Shown here: positions 1 through 6,475 of the stretch, piece after piece
Layout of the letters: each line of letters begins with the position of its first letter
Position numbering within the stretch: position 1 is the stretch's first letter
Origin: Bacteroidales bacterium
GTDB taxonomy: Bacteria > Bacteroidota > Bacteroidia > Bacteroidales > UBA10428
NCBI GenBank assembly: GCA_016935595.1
Contig: JAFGQQ010000018.1
Span: 1-23,704 of the forward strand
DNA length: 23,704 nucleotides
Reading direction: 5' to 3'
Notes under the pieces: generated by a model
Databases searched by the model: none
Told to the model about the DNA's origin: nothing
Seen by the model: only the letters and a program-made list of their open reading frames with translations
Position numbers and translations under genes: made by a program

Positions 1-308
1 ATAAATAATGAGTCAAACTGGGAGAAAATATATTGGCTATCAGGTATATTATGCTGATAATTATTTTCATTTTGCTTTAGATTTTTCTTATTAGTTATAT
101 TCATATCCAGATAGTCTGAAATAAAAATTATTGTCTCTTGTTCTTCAATTTTATTAATTATTTTATTCAGTGTTTGGTTAACGATTTGAATAAATTGCTG
201 TTCTTTTATATCAATAACATTTTTTATCCAGTAGGTTTGTACTATTATTAAAGTTATCATAATCAAACCCATTAATATTGATAAAAGTATAATCCAGTTT
301 TTTTTCAT
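1..308 (-). CDS. Membrane sensor protein, N-terminal part (probable two-component histidine kinase), cut by window edge
   Basis: An open frame of 102 codons starts at the ATG at 308-306 (complement) and runs without a stop to the window edge, so only the N terminus is present. It begins MKKNWIILLSILMG and has one hydrophobic segment at about residues 5-24. The Q-T-Y-W-I-K segment and the E-Q-Q-F-I-Q-I-V-N-Q-T-L-N-K amphipathic helix that follow are typical of the juxtamembrane extracytoplasmic helix of Bacteroidota sensor histidine kinases. No kinase domain can be seen because it would lie outside the window. The gene starts 54 bases after the lpxA stop on the same strand, so it may be co-transcribed with the lipid A genes. 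A TAnnTTTG-like box (complement of 316-323) lies just before the start, with no visible -33 partner. The kinase call is an inference from this N terminus alone. Confidence 0.6.
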   Translation of the reverse strand, partial: MKKNWIILLSILMGLIMITLIIVQTYWIKNVIDIKEQQFIQIVNQTLNKIINKIEEQETIIFISDYLDMNITNKKNLKQNENNYQHNIPDSQYIFSQFDSLF

Positions 309-362
309 TTCAATACAAAAATAGTAGTGAAATAATGCGATTAATTATTATAAAAAGGATGA

Positions 363-1151
363 TTATTCTTCTTCGGCTGCATAACCTCTAATAATACCTC
401 TTTTAGAGTTTCTCACAAATAATATTACTTCATCTCTCTCGGAAGTTGCCGGCAGGTTTGCTTCAATATATTCAATTGCTTGAGTAGTATTATAACCTTT
501 TTGATACAGGATTCTATATATTTCTTGAATTTCATTTATTTTGCCGTTTTTAAAACCTCTTCGTCGCAATCCAACTGAATTTATACCACAATATGATATT
601 GGTTCTCTGGCAGCTTTTATATATGGAGGAACATCTTTTCTAACTAACACTCCGGCGCCTATAAAAGCATGTGCGCCAATATGGACAAATTGATGAACAC
701 CACTAGTGCCTCCAATTATTGCCCAATCATCGATCGTAACTTCTCCTGCTAGACCAACATATCCGGTTAAAATACAATTATCTCCAATAATGCAATCATG
801 AGCAACATGAACGTATGACATGAGTAAGCAATTGTTACCAATTATTGTTTTATTTTTAGCTTTTGTGCCACGATTAATCGTAACACATTCTCTAACAACG
901 GTATTATTGCCAATTTCGACTGTTGTTTTTTCGCCTTGAAATTTTAAATCTTGCGGAATAGCAGAAATTATTGCGCCGGGAAAAATCTGGCAATTCTTAC
1001 CTATTCTTGCACCTTCCATAATAACAGCATTTGAGCCAATCCATGTACCCTCTCCAATTTCAACATCTTTGGCTATTGATACGAATGGATCGATTACTAC
1101 ATTGTTAGCTATTTTTGCTTCAGGATGAACATAGGCTAAAGGCTGATACAT
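363..1151 (-). CDS. lpxA: UDP-N-acetylglucosamine O-acyltransferase LpxA
   Basis: LpxA transfers a 3-hydroxyacyl chain from ACP to the 3-OH of UDP-GlcNAc, the first step of lipid A synthesis in the cytoplasm. The 262-residue length matches the family (E. coli 262). Residues 1-185 or so are left-handed beta-helix hexapeptide repeats, such as the I-G-x-N-x-x-I and I-G-K-N-C repeats. The block V-H-V-A-H-D-C contains His118, equivalent to the catalytic His125 of E. coli. H-Q-F-V-H-I-G-A-H and the C-terminal G-L-R-R-R-G-F segment are also LpxA-specific. Ala166 aligns with Gly173 of E. coli, the residue known to set acyl-chain length. The start (M-Y-Q-P-L-A-Y-V-H-P) fits the family, and the ATG lies only five bases after the stop of the upstream lpxC-fabZ gene, indicating tight co-transcription. 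Confidence 0.96.
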   Translation of the reverse strand: MYQPLAYVHPEAKIANNVVIDPFVSIAKDVEIGEGTWIGSNAVIMEGARIGKNCQIFPGAIISAIPQDLKFQGEKTTVEIGNNTVVRECVTINRGTKAKNKTIIGNNCLLMSYVHVAHDCIIGDNCILTGYVGLAGEVTIDDWAIIGGTSGVHQFVHIGAHAFIGAGVLVRKDVPPYIKAAREPISYCGINSVGLRRRGFKNGKINEIQEIYRILYQKGYNTTQAIEYIEANLPATSERDEVILFVRNSKRGIIRGYAAEEE

Positions 1152-1156
1152 TTTGT

Positions 1157-2560
1157 TTATTTTAAGTTTCTAACTTTTGCAATTTGGGCCATCATTTCTC
1201 CTTCCATTACAATTTTATCACCAACCCATGCAGTTCCGTTCATTACCACAATTCCTCTGCGTATAGGTTCTTTAAGTTTTAAATCGAAAATAATTGTATC
1301 ACCGGGAACAACTTTATTTTTAAACCTGATGTTTTCAAATTTTAATAAATATGTTAAATAATTTTCAGGATCAGGTACCGAACTTAAAGCTAAAATTCCG
1401 CCGGTTTGTGCCATTGCTTCAACTTGTAATACACCAGGCATAATGGGTTCGTCGGGGAAATGACCAGCAAAAAAATTCTCGTTCATAGTAACATTCTTAA
1501 TGCCAGTAACCCTCTCATTATCTAAGTATATTATTTTGTCTATCATAACAAAAGGATATCGATGAGGTAACAGTTGCATAATTCTTTTTATATCTGCAAC
1601 AGGTTCTTTTGTTGGGTCATAATTCGGGGGTACTCCTTTTTGCTGTTCTTTTTTTATTAAAGAGATAATCATTTTAGCAAATTCAGTATTTGCTTTATGC
1701 CCTGGCCTTTTTACAATTATCCGGCCTTTTAACGGACGACCAACTAAAGTAATGTCACCTAAGAAGTCAAGTAATTTATGACGTGCAGGTTCGTTTGGAA
1801 AATGTAAATCAACATTATTTAATATGCCTTCTGGTCTTATCTTTACTTTTGGTTTATTAAATAATTCTGTAATATGATCAAGTTCTTCTTGTGAAACTTT
1901 ATTTTCTAAAATTACTATGGCATTATCCAAATCGCCACCTTTAATTAGGTTGTTTTTTAATAATGGTTCTAATTCGTGAAAGAAAACAAAAGTTCGGCAT
2001 TTTGCTATTTCTTTAGCAAAATCGACTGTTTTATCAAATAATGCATATTGATTTCCTAGTATTTTTGAATTATAATCGATAAGTAGATTTATACTAAATT
2101 CATTATCAGGATATGCAATTATTTCTATATCATTTTTCTTATCTGCGTATACAATTTTTTCTTTGATATAATAATAATCCTTGTTCTCATCTTGTTCAAT
2201 AATACCTGCATTTTCAATACCCGAAACGTAAAATTTGGCGCTTCCGTCAAGTATAGGCAATTCCGGGCCATTAAGTTCAATAACTGTATTATCGATATTC
2301 ATGCCAGCTAAGGCCGCCAGCAAATGTTCAATTGTTGAAATACTAGCCCCATTTTCTTTTATTGTAGTACCACGTGCTGTATTTATAACTTTATCAGCAA
2401 GAGGTTTAACTGTGGGAGCTCCTTCAAGATCAGTTCTTTTAAATATATAACCAGTATTTGCCGGTGCCGGATTAATTTTTACTTCAACTTGTTTTCCTGT
2501 ATGTAATCCAACCCCTTTTAATATAACGGGTTGCTTCAGAGTCTTTTGCTTATCTGCCAT
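1157..2560 (-). CDS. lpxC-fabZ: Bifunctional UDP-3-O-acyl-N-acetylglucosamine deacetylase / 3-hydroxyacyl-ACP dehydratase (LpxC-FabZ fusion)
   Basis: This is a natural fusion typical of Bacteroidota. Residues 1 to about 305 are LpxC, the zinc deacetylase that commits UDP-acyl-GlcNAc to lipid A: zinc ligands His79 (in S-T-I-E-H-L-L), His261 and Asp265 (in H-K-L-L-D), and the general-acid His288 (R-P-G-H-K). Residues about 322-467 are FabZ, a hot-dog dehydratase of fatty acid elongation: L-P-H-R-Y-P-F at 331-337, catalytic His367 in F-A-G-H-F-P and Glu381 in Q-V-E-A-M-A-Q. Both halves keep their catalytic residues, so both are expected to work. The total of 467 residues is close to the sum of the parts. 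LpxC and FabZ compete for the same hydroxyacyl pool in Gram-negatives, so the fusion ties deacetylation and chain elongation to one expression level. It lies between lpxD (164-base gap) and lpxA (5-base gap). Confidence 0.97.
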   Translation of the reverse strand: MADKQKTLKQPVILKGVGLHTGKQVEVKINPAPANTGYIFKRTDLEGAPTVKPLADKVINTARGTTIKENGASISTIEHLLAALAGMNIDNTVIELNGPELPILDGSAKFYVSGIENAGIIEQDENKDYYYIKEKIVYADKKNDIEIIAYPDNEFSINLLIDYNSKILGNQYALFDKTVDFAKEIAKCRTFVFFHELEPLLKNNLIKGGDLDNAIVILENKVSQEELDHITELFNKPKVKIRPEGILNNVDLHFPNEPARHKLLDFLGDITLVGRPLKGRIIVKRPGHKANTEFAKMIISLIKKEQQKGVPPNYDPTKEPVADIKRIMQLLPHRYPFVMIDKIIYLDNERVTGIKNVTMNENFFAGHFPDEPIMPGVLQVEAMAQTGGILALSSVPDPENYLTYLLKFENIRFKNKVVPGDTIIFDLKLKEPIRRGIVVMNGTAWVGDKIVMEGEMMAQIAKVRNLK

Positions 2561-2642
2561 TTGTTATGCTTATACAAAAAAATGAATATGAAATTTAAAA
2601 ATTCGCAATATACAAAAAAACACAAATATGGAAAAAAAAGTA

Positions 2643-2660
2643 TTATTATTGCAATAATAA
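2643..2660. repeat. 18-bp perfect AT-rich palindrome in the lpxD / lpxC-fabZ gap
   Basis: The sequence reads the same on both strands, centred between 2651 and 2652, with nine paired bases on each side. It sits about 85 bases upstream of the lpxC-fabZ start inside the 164-base gap that separates it from lpxD. It could be an operator or a transcript hairpin. In sequence this AT-rich, a dyad of this length is expected about once in the window by chance, so the functional reading is weak. Confidence 0.3.
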
Positions 2661-2724
2661 ATTAAATTTATTATAGGGTTAAAATGAAAAGCTTATAAAG
2701 GAGTTTTATGTTATAGAGGAAATA

Positions 2725-3774
2725 CTAATCGAGATTTAATGATTTCTTGATTTGTTGCAATTCTTTTTCAAGTTTAATAATTTCATTTCTCATATCCGGT
2801 AACTTCTTATATATAGTCATTGATTTTCTGCATTCAGAAATATTGAAAGCTGGTGACCCAAGTACAATATCTCCTTCATTTTTAATGCCATGAGATACTC
2901 CTGACTGAGCACCTATTTTCACATTATCAGCGATAATAATGTGTCCGACTATTCCGGCTTGTGCAGCAATCATGCAGTTTTTACCAATTTTTGTCGATCC
3001 TGCAATGCCTGCCTGGGAAATGATCACTGTATTATCTCCAATTTCAACATTATGTGCAATTTGAACCAGGTTATCTATTTTTACACCTTTCCTGATAATA
3101 GTTGATCCCATGGTTGCCCTATCGATTGAACAATTTGACCCAATTTCAACATCTTTTTCAATGATTACATTGCCAAGTTGAGGTATTTTTTTATAATCAC
3201 ATGTGGAATCAGCTGCATATCCAAAACCATCTGATCCAATTACTGTACCCGAATGAATAATTGTATTTTCTTCAATTATGCAGTCATGATAAATTTTAAC
3301 GCCGGGATATAAAATAACATTTTTACCAATATTAACATTTTCGCCAAGATATACCTGGGGAAAAATTTTTACATCATCAGCTATTTCAACATTCTCATCA
3401 ATATAAGTATATGCACCAATATATAAATTCTTGCCTAATTTTGCAGATTCTGCTATTGAAGAGTTTTTATGAATTCCTGTTTTACCGGGTTTCAGGTTAT
3501 TTTTTAATTCTAAAACCTGGGCAAATGCTTGATATGGGTTTTCAACTTTAATTAATGTGCATGATATCTCTTTATCAGGAACAAATTTTTTATCAACAAT
3601 AACCACAGAAGCTTTAGTGTTATATATATAATTTGTGTATTTTGAATTTGCCAAGAAAGAAAGTGTCCCATTTTTTCCGTCATCTATTTTCGACACATCA
3701 TTAATTAAAATATTTGGATCGCCAATTATTTCTCCATTTAGGATATCAGATATTGTCTTTGCAGTAAATTCCAT
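2725..3774 (-). CDS. lpxD: UDP-3-O-(3-hydroxyacyl)glucosamine N-acyltransferase LpxD
   Basis: LpxD adds the second hydroxyacyl chain, from ACP to the 2-amino group of UDP-3-O-acyl-glucosamine, right after LpxC. Residues 1 to about 100 form the uridine-binding N-terminal domain ([10 protein letters not shown] at 34-43). Residues about 103-320 are hexapeptide-repeat beta-helix, and a C-terminal helix rich in K/E/Q (about 322-347) is typical of LpxD trimers. His241 in [11 protein letters not shown] matches the catalytic His239 of E. coli. G-S-D-G-F-G-Y-A at 180-187 and S-I-D-R-A-T-M-G are family blocks. Length is 349, against 341 in E. coli. It follows the HD-domain gene by 45 bases and precedes lpxC-fabZ by 164 bases, all on one strand. 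Confidence 0.96.
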   Translation of the reverse strand: MEFTAKTISDILNGEIIGDPNILINDVSKIDDGKNGTLSFLANSKYTNYIYNTKASVVIVDKKFVPDKEISCTLIKVENPYQAFAQVLELKNNLKPGKTGIHKNSSIAESAKLGKNLYIGAYTYIDENVEIADDVKIFPQVYLGENVNIGKNVILYPGVKIYHDCIIEENTIIHSGTVIGSDGFGYAADSTCDYKKIPQLGNVIIEKDVEIGSNCSIDRATMGSTIIRKGVKIDNLVQIAHNVEIGDNTVIISQAGIAGSTKIGKNCMIAAQAGIVGHIIIADNVKIGAQSGVSHGIKNEGDIVLGSPAFNISECRKSMTIYKKLPDMRNEIIKLEKELQQIKKSLNLD

Positions 3775-3796
3775 AATTGTTAAAAAATATTTTGCT

Positions 3797-3804
3797 CAAA
3801 ACTA
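3797..3804 (-). promoter_or_regulatory. Candidate -7 box TAGTTTTG upstream of lpxD
   Basis: On the minus strand this octamer matches the Bacteroidota -7 consensus TAnnTTTG exactly and ends 22 bases before the lpxD ATG, in the short gap after the HD-domain gene. No TTG or TTTG is seen at the expected -33 distance, and several such octamers are expected by chance in intergenic DNA this AT-rich. It is therefore only a possible internal promoter. Confidence 0.22.
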
Positions 3805-3819
3805 ATTAATTAAATTGGA

Positions 3820-5076
3820 TTATTCATAACATTCTTTAGGATAACATAAAAAAAATTTTTTTACATTGGCCGAAAGCGTTGATGAATAAAGCAAATCAGA
3901 GGCTTCAGTAAGCTCTAATATTTCCCCATTTTTTTGCAGAATTTTAATATTGTCATCTTCATTATATTTATATAAGCTATTCGACACAAAATCTGTATAA
4001 ACAAAATAGTCAGCTTCATTCAATGAAATATTGTATTTTGTCATTACCATATGTTTTAAATTTTGAATAATTTCTTTTTTAAAAGGCTGATTTTTTATTT
4101 CTATTTTAAACAATGAGCGATTTATAAGGTTAAAGGCAAGTTTTGAAAGCACCTTGTCGGGATGAGACATCCAATATTTTGCAGAAATAATAATATCATT
4201 ATCATCTAGGAGTGTGAAATTATGAATAACAGTTGATTTATCGAATTTTTTACTGTTTTCTAAGAAATGTTCTCTGCTAATATTATTCACCAGGAAAAAA
4301 TGTAAAGCATCTGTGGCAAATAGTTTTTCGCCCGACATGGCCAATTCTTTAGCTCTTTTTAAAAGTAGAATTAATAAGTTTTCAGCAGCTAATACAGTTT
4401 TATGCAAATATACCTGCCAATACATTAACCTTCTTGAGATTAAAAATTTTTCAATTGAGTATATACCTTTCGATTCAATTACCAATTCATCATTTATTAC
4501 ATTCAACATTTTAATAATTCTGTCTGAACCAATTGTGCCTTCGGTTACTCCACTAAAAAAACTGTCCCTTTTTAAATAATCTAATCTGTCCATATCTAAT
4601 TGGCTGGATACTAATTGATGTAAAAAATTTTTACTATAATCGCCTTTAAAAATTTTAATTGCTAATGATAACTGATTATTAAATTCTTTATTAAGTTCAT
4701 TCATTATTAATAATGAAAGATCTTCATGTGAAAAATTATTAATCAAACATCGTTCGAGAGTATGGGAAAAAGGTCCATGCCCAATATCGTGCAATAATAT
4801 TGCTAATGTAACGCCAATTGATTCTTTTTCAGTGATTGAATGACCTTTTAATTTAAGAATATTGAGCGCCTGGTTCATAAGATGTACACAGCCTAATGCA
4901 TGTTGAAAACGGGTATGATTAGTTCCGGGAAATACCATATAAGTTAAACCTAATTGCTTTATTCTTCTTAACCTTTGAAATGTTGGATGTTCAATTAAAT
5001 CAAAAACAATATCATAAGGAATATTTATAAATCCATATACTGGATCGTTAAATATTTTTCTTTTATTTATTAGCAT
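3820..5076 (-). CDS. HD-domain phosphohydrolase, SAMHD1/dGTPase-like
   Basis: This 418-residue protein belongs to the HD-domain metal-dependent phosphohydrolases related to SAMHD1 and bacterial dNTP triphosphohydrolases. The metal-binding set is visible: His59 (T-R-F-Q-H-A-L-G), His96-Asp97 (L-L-H-D-I-G-H-G-P-F-S-H) and Asp163 (D-M-D-R-L-D-Y-L-K-R-D-S). The N terminus (D-P-V-Y-G-F-I-N-I-P) and F-Q-R-L-R-R-I-K-Q-L-G are typical of the family. There is no signal peptide, so it should be cytosolic. The substrate is unknown; dNTP hydrolysis is a family-based inference. It is the first gene of the lipid A cluster, 45 bases before lpxD, a position I recall as recurring in Bacteroidota genomes. It could instead belong functionally to nucleotide pool control, with no direct role in lipid A. 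Confidence 0.88.
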   Translation of the reverse strand: MLINKRKIFNDPVYGFINIPYDIVFDLIEHPTFQRLRRIKQLGLTYMVFPGTNHTRFQHALGCVHLMNQALNILKLKGHSITEKESIGVTLAILLHDIGHGPFSHTLERCLINNFSHEDLSLLIMNELNKEFNNQLSLAIKIFKGDYSKNFLHQLVSSQLDMDRLDYLKRDSFFSGVTEGTIGSDRIIKMLNVINDELVIESKGIYSIEKFLISRRLMYWQVYLHKTVLAAENLLILLLKRAKELAMSGEKLFATDALHFFLVNNISREHFLENSKKFDKSTVIHNFTLLDDNDIIISAKYWMSHPDKVLSKLAFNLINRSLFKIEIKNQPFKKEIIQNLKHMVMTKYNISLNEADYFVYTDFVSNSLYKYNEDDNIKILQKNGEILELTEASDLLYSSTLSANVKKFFLCYPKECYE

Positions 5077-5170
5077 CGCTCATTAAGGTTTTATTAAATT
5101 TATTGCGAATATAAAACAAAAAAGAGGCTTCTAAAAAAGTTTAAAGAATTTCAATATTAATAATCTTCAA

Positions 5171-5268
5171 CTTTGTGTAGCTTTGAGTTATCTTTGCGAG
5201 ACTCTGTGGTTCAATTCTTTATGTTTTGCCACAAAGAGACACAAAGTAAGCACTAAGAATTCACGAAG
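5171..5268. repeat. 98-bp imperfect palindromic intergenic repeat
   Basis: Two arms of about 40 bases (5171-5210 and 5228-5268) are imperfect inverted copies around a 17-base centre. The best inner part is CTTTGCGAGACTCTGTGGT at 5192-5210 against the complement of 5228-5246 (CTTTGTGTCTCTTTGTGGC). The CTTTGTG / CCACAAAGAGACACAAAG wording resembles dispersed intergenic repeats I recall from Bacteroidota and related genomes. The element lies between the SiaC-like gene and the HD gene. No transposase is near, so it is either a stand-alone REP/MITE-like unit or a structured transcript element. No second copy is present in the window. Confidence 0.7.
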
Positions 5269-5308
5269 ACTTTTTAGACAGCCACTTATTTCAATGCCAA
5301 TATATTAT

Positions 5309-5686
5309 TTATTTTATTGGAATTAACGAAATTGGAAGTTTTGATAAAGACTTTAAGTCCTGACCTAAATCTTTAATTGAGTCATCGTCTTCTTCATAAT
5401 ACCATTCTAATCCCATTTCATTGCCTTCTAAATAGCAATTTTCAAAGAGTTTAATTAATCTGTATAAAAATTTATTTGAATTACTATTTGAATATTCAAT
5501 GGTAAGTTTAATAAGAGTAAATTTCACCGGATTCTTAATATATTCTTCAACCCATTTAATTAAAGGCATATAAAATTCGGTTGAATCTTCAAGTATTGAT
5601 CTGCCTTTTATTTCTATTAATCCTTCATCAAAATGAATATAGGGAGTTTTATGACTACTTTCAATTAAAATTTTTCTCCGTTTCAT
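5309..5686 (-). CDS. SiaC-like regulatory phosphoprotein (DUF1987), paralogue with Ser68
   Basis: This 125-residue protein matches the DUF1987/SiaC family. It has an N-terminal strand pair with T-P-Y-I-H-F-D and I-E-I-K-G-R-S-I-L-E-D (15-35), a helix with W-V-E-E-Y at 45-49, and the central L-T-I-E-Y-S-N-S-N-S-N-K segment (61-72). An acidic W-Y-Y-E-E-D-D-D-S segment follows. In Pseudomonas SiaC the threonine at position 68 is phosphorylated by the kinase SiaB and dephosphorylated by the phosphatase SiaA. Here position 68 is serine, in the context S-N-S-N-S-N. There is no kinase or phosphatase gene beside it. It stands alone, 232 bases upstream of the HD-domain gene and divergent from rimP across a 325-base spacer. 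It shares length and layout with the second SiaC-like protein at 17899-18279. The partner and output are not known. Confidence 0.85.
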   Translation of the reverse strand: MKRRKILIESSHKTPYIHFDEGLIEIKGRSILEDSTEFYMPLIKWVEEYIKNPVKFTLIKLTIEYSNSNSNKFLYRLIKLFENCYLEGNEMGLEWYYEEDDDSIKDLGQDLKSLSKLPISLIPIK

Positions 5687-5947
5687 TTTTGTTTATAGTT
5701 ATAAAAGCTTTGTTATATTAATAAATACCTATCAGCAGTTAAATAGGTAATTTCAATTGTTCACATGTCGATTAATAGATTACCTAATAGGCATTTAAAA
5801 AGCATACAATACCATTAATATTTGTAAATTTAATTTTTATTCAACAATAAACAATGGTTTTTTAAATATATCTTGATGTTAAAAAACCCGTTTAATATTC
5901 AATTAGCTGATTTTTAATCAACTTTTTTTATTTTCAAATAAAAATTT

Positions 5948-5955
5948 TAATTTTG
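5948..5955 (+). promoter_or_regulatory. Candidate -7 box TAATTTTG for the rimP-nusA-infB operon
   Basis: The octamer is an exact TAnnTTTG match and lies 56 bases before the rimP ATG, in the only spacer before the operon. A transcript starting near 5961 would carry the hairpin at 5974-5999 as its leader. No clear TTG is seen 17-23 bases upstream. A minus-strand match, TAACTTTG, lies at 5966-5959 almost on top of it, so divergent overlapping promoters are possible. Placement is by consensus only. Confidence 0.35.
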
Positions 5956-5973
5956 CATCAAAGTTAATGGTAT

Positions 5974-5999
5974 AATAGGGGACAAAATAGTCCCCTATT
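5974..5999 (+). promoter_or_regulatory. Leader hairpin directly upstream of rimP
   Basis: A perfect 10-bp stem (AATAGGGGAC at 5974-5983 with GTCCCCTATT at 5990-5999) closes a six-base AAAATA loop and is followed by TTTATTATG. The five consecutive G/C-rich pairs stand out in AT-rich surroundings. It ends 12 bases before the rimP ATG. The shape is that of an intrinsic terminator or attenuator, or of a protein-binding leader stem controlling rimP translation. An alternative is the terminator of an unseen upstream transcript. Confidence 0.6.
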
Positions 6000-6011
6000 T
6001 TATTATGAATT

Positions 6012-6458
6012 ATGATAGCAGAAGAATACATAAAACAGGTGGTTTTGAAAATTATAAATAACAGTGGGATTTTTTTAGTGGATATCCAGGTAAAACCTAC
6101 GAATAAAATATTTATTGAAATTGATGATGATAAGGGTATAAATATTAATCAATGTGCAGAAATTAGCAGGGAAATTGAAAAATACTTAAATCGCGATTAT
6201 GAGGATTTTGAATTAAATGTATCTTCTCCTGGACTGGATAAGGCGTTTAAGGTTAAAGAACAATATAAGAAAAATGTTGGAAAAGAATTAAATATTCAAA
6301 CAATTGATGGAAAGAATTTAACTGGTATATTGAAAAAAATAAGTTTGGATAATATTATTATTGTTAAAACTGATAGTAAAGTCATGAATTCTAAATGGAA
6401 TAATATAAAAATTGAATTGAGTAAAATAAAATATGCAAAATTAGTTTTAAAATATTGA
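6012..6458 (+). CDS. rimP: Ribosome maturation factor RimP
   Basis: RimP helps the 30S ribosomal subunit mature. The 148-residue length fits the family. The N-terminal domain includes the partially conserved G-I-N-I-N-Q-C-A-E-I-S-R-E-I-E block (43-57). The strongest family motif is L-N-V-S-S-P-G-L-D-K-A-F (68-79). The C-terminal domain (about 85-148) is the small SH3-like barrel. The ATG at 6012 is preferred over an out-of-frame ATG at 6005. The gene heads the rimP-nusA-infB operon and its stop lies 17 bases before the preferred nusA ATG. The hairpin at 5974-5999 just upstream suggests leader-level control. Confidence 0.92.
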   Translation: MIAEEYIKQVVLKIINNSGIFLVDIQVKPTNKIFIEIDDDKGININQCAEISREIEKYLNRDYEDFELNVSSPGLDKAFKVKEQYKKNVGKELNIQTIDGKNLTGILKKISLDNIIIVKTDSKVMNSKWNNIKIELSKIKYAKLVLKY

Positions 6459-6475
6459 TTTTAAATATATTGAAT

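Larger units (their letters stand above)
5687..6011. other. 325-bp gene-free divergent spacer with three dyad structures
   Basis: No convincing gene lies here; a 17-codon ATG frame at 5765 has nothing to support it. Three features are visible. The hexamer TAGGTA (5744-5749) can pair either with TACCTA at 5726-5731 or, as an 8-base arm, with ATTACCTA at 5779-5786. A perfect 10-bp stem GGTTTTTTAA/TTAAAAAACC occurs at 5856-5865/5879-5888 with a 13-base loop. A perfect 10-bp hairpin lies at 5974-5999. Unlike E. coli, no tRNA gene precedes rimP. Confidence 0.6.

Noticed and set aside
2235..2450. 71-codon plus-strand frame inside lpxC-fabZ
   Set aside because: It lies wholly opposite the conserved LpxC zinc-site coding region and its translation resembles no family; an antisense shadow.
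2693..2716. AGGAG-like sequence before an ATG in the lpxD/lpxC gap (plus strand)
   Set aside because: The ATG is followed by one sense codon and a stop, so it makes no protein; Bacteroidota also rarely use Shine-Dalgarno sites.
5765..5818. 17-codon plus-strand frame in the siaC/rimP spacer
   Set aside because: No conserved sequence, promoter or spacing supports it; chance frame in AT-rich DNA.
5687..6011. tRNA gene upstream of rimP, as in E. coli metY-rimP-nusA-infB
   Set aside because: No cloverleaf, T-loop or anticodon arm could be found in the spacer.
6455..6475. TTG start extending nusA by seven codons and overlapping rimP
   Set aside because: The ATG at 6476 begins the conserved NusA N terminus; the extension has no support.
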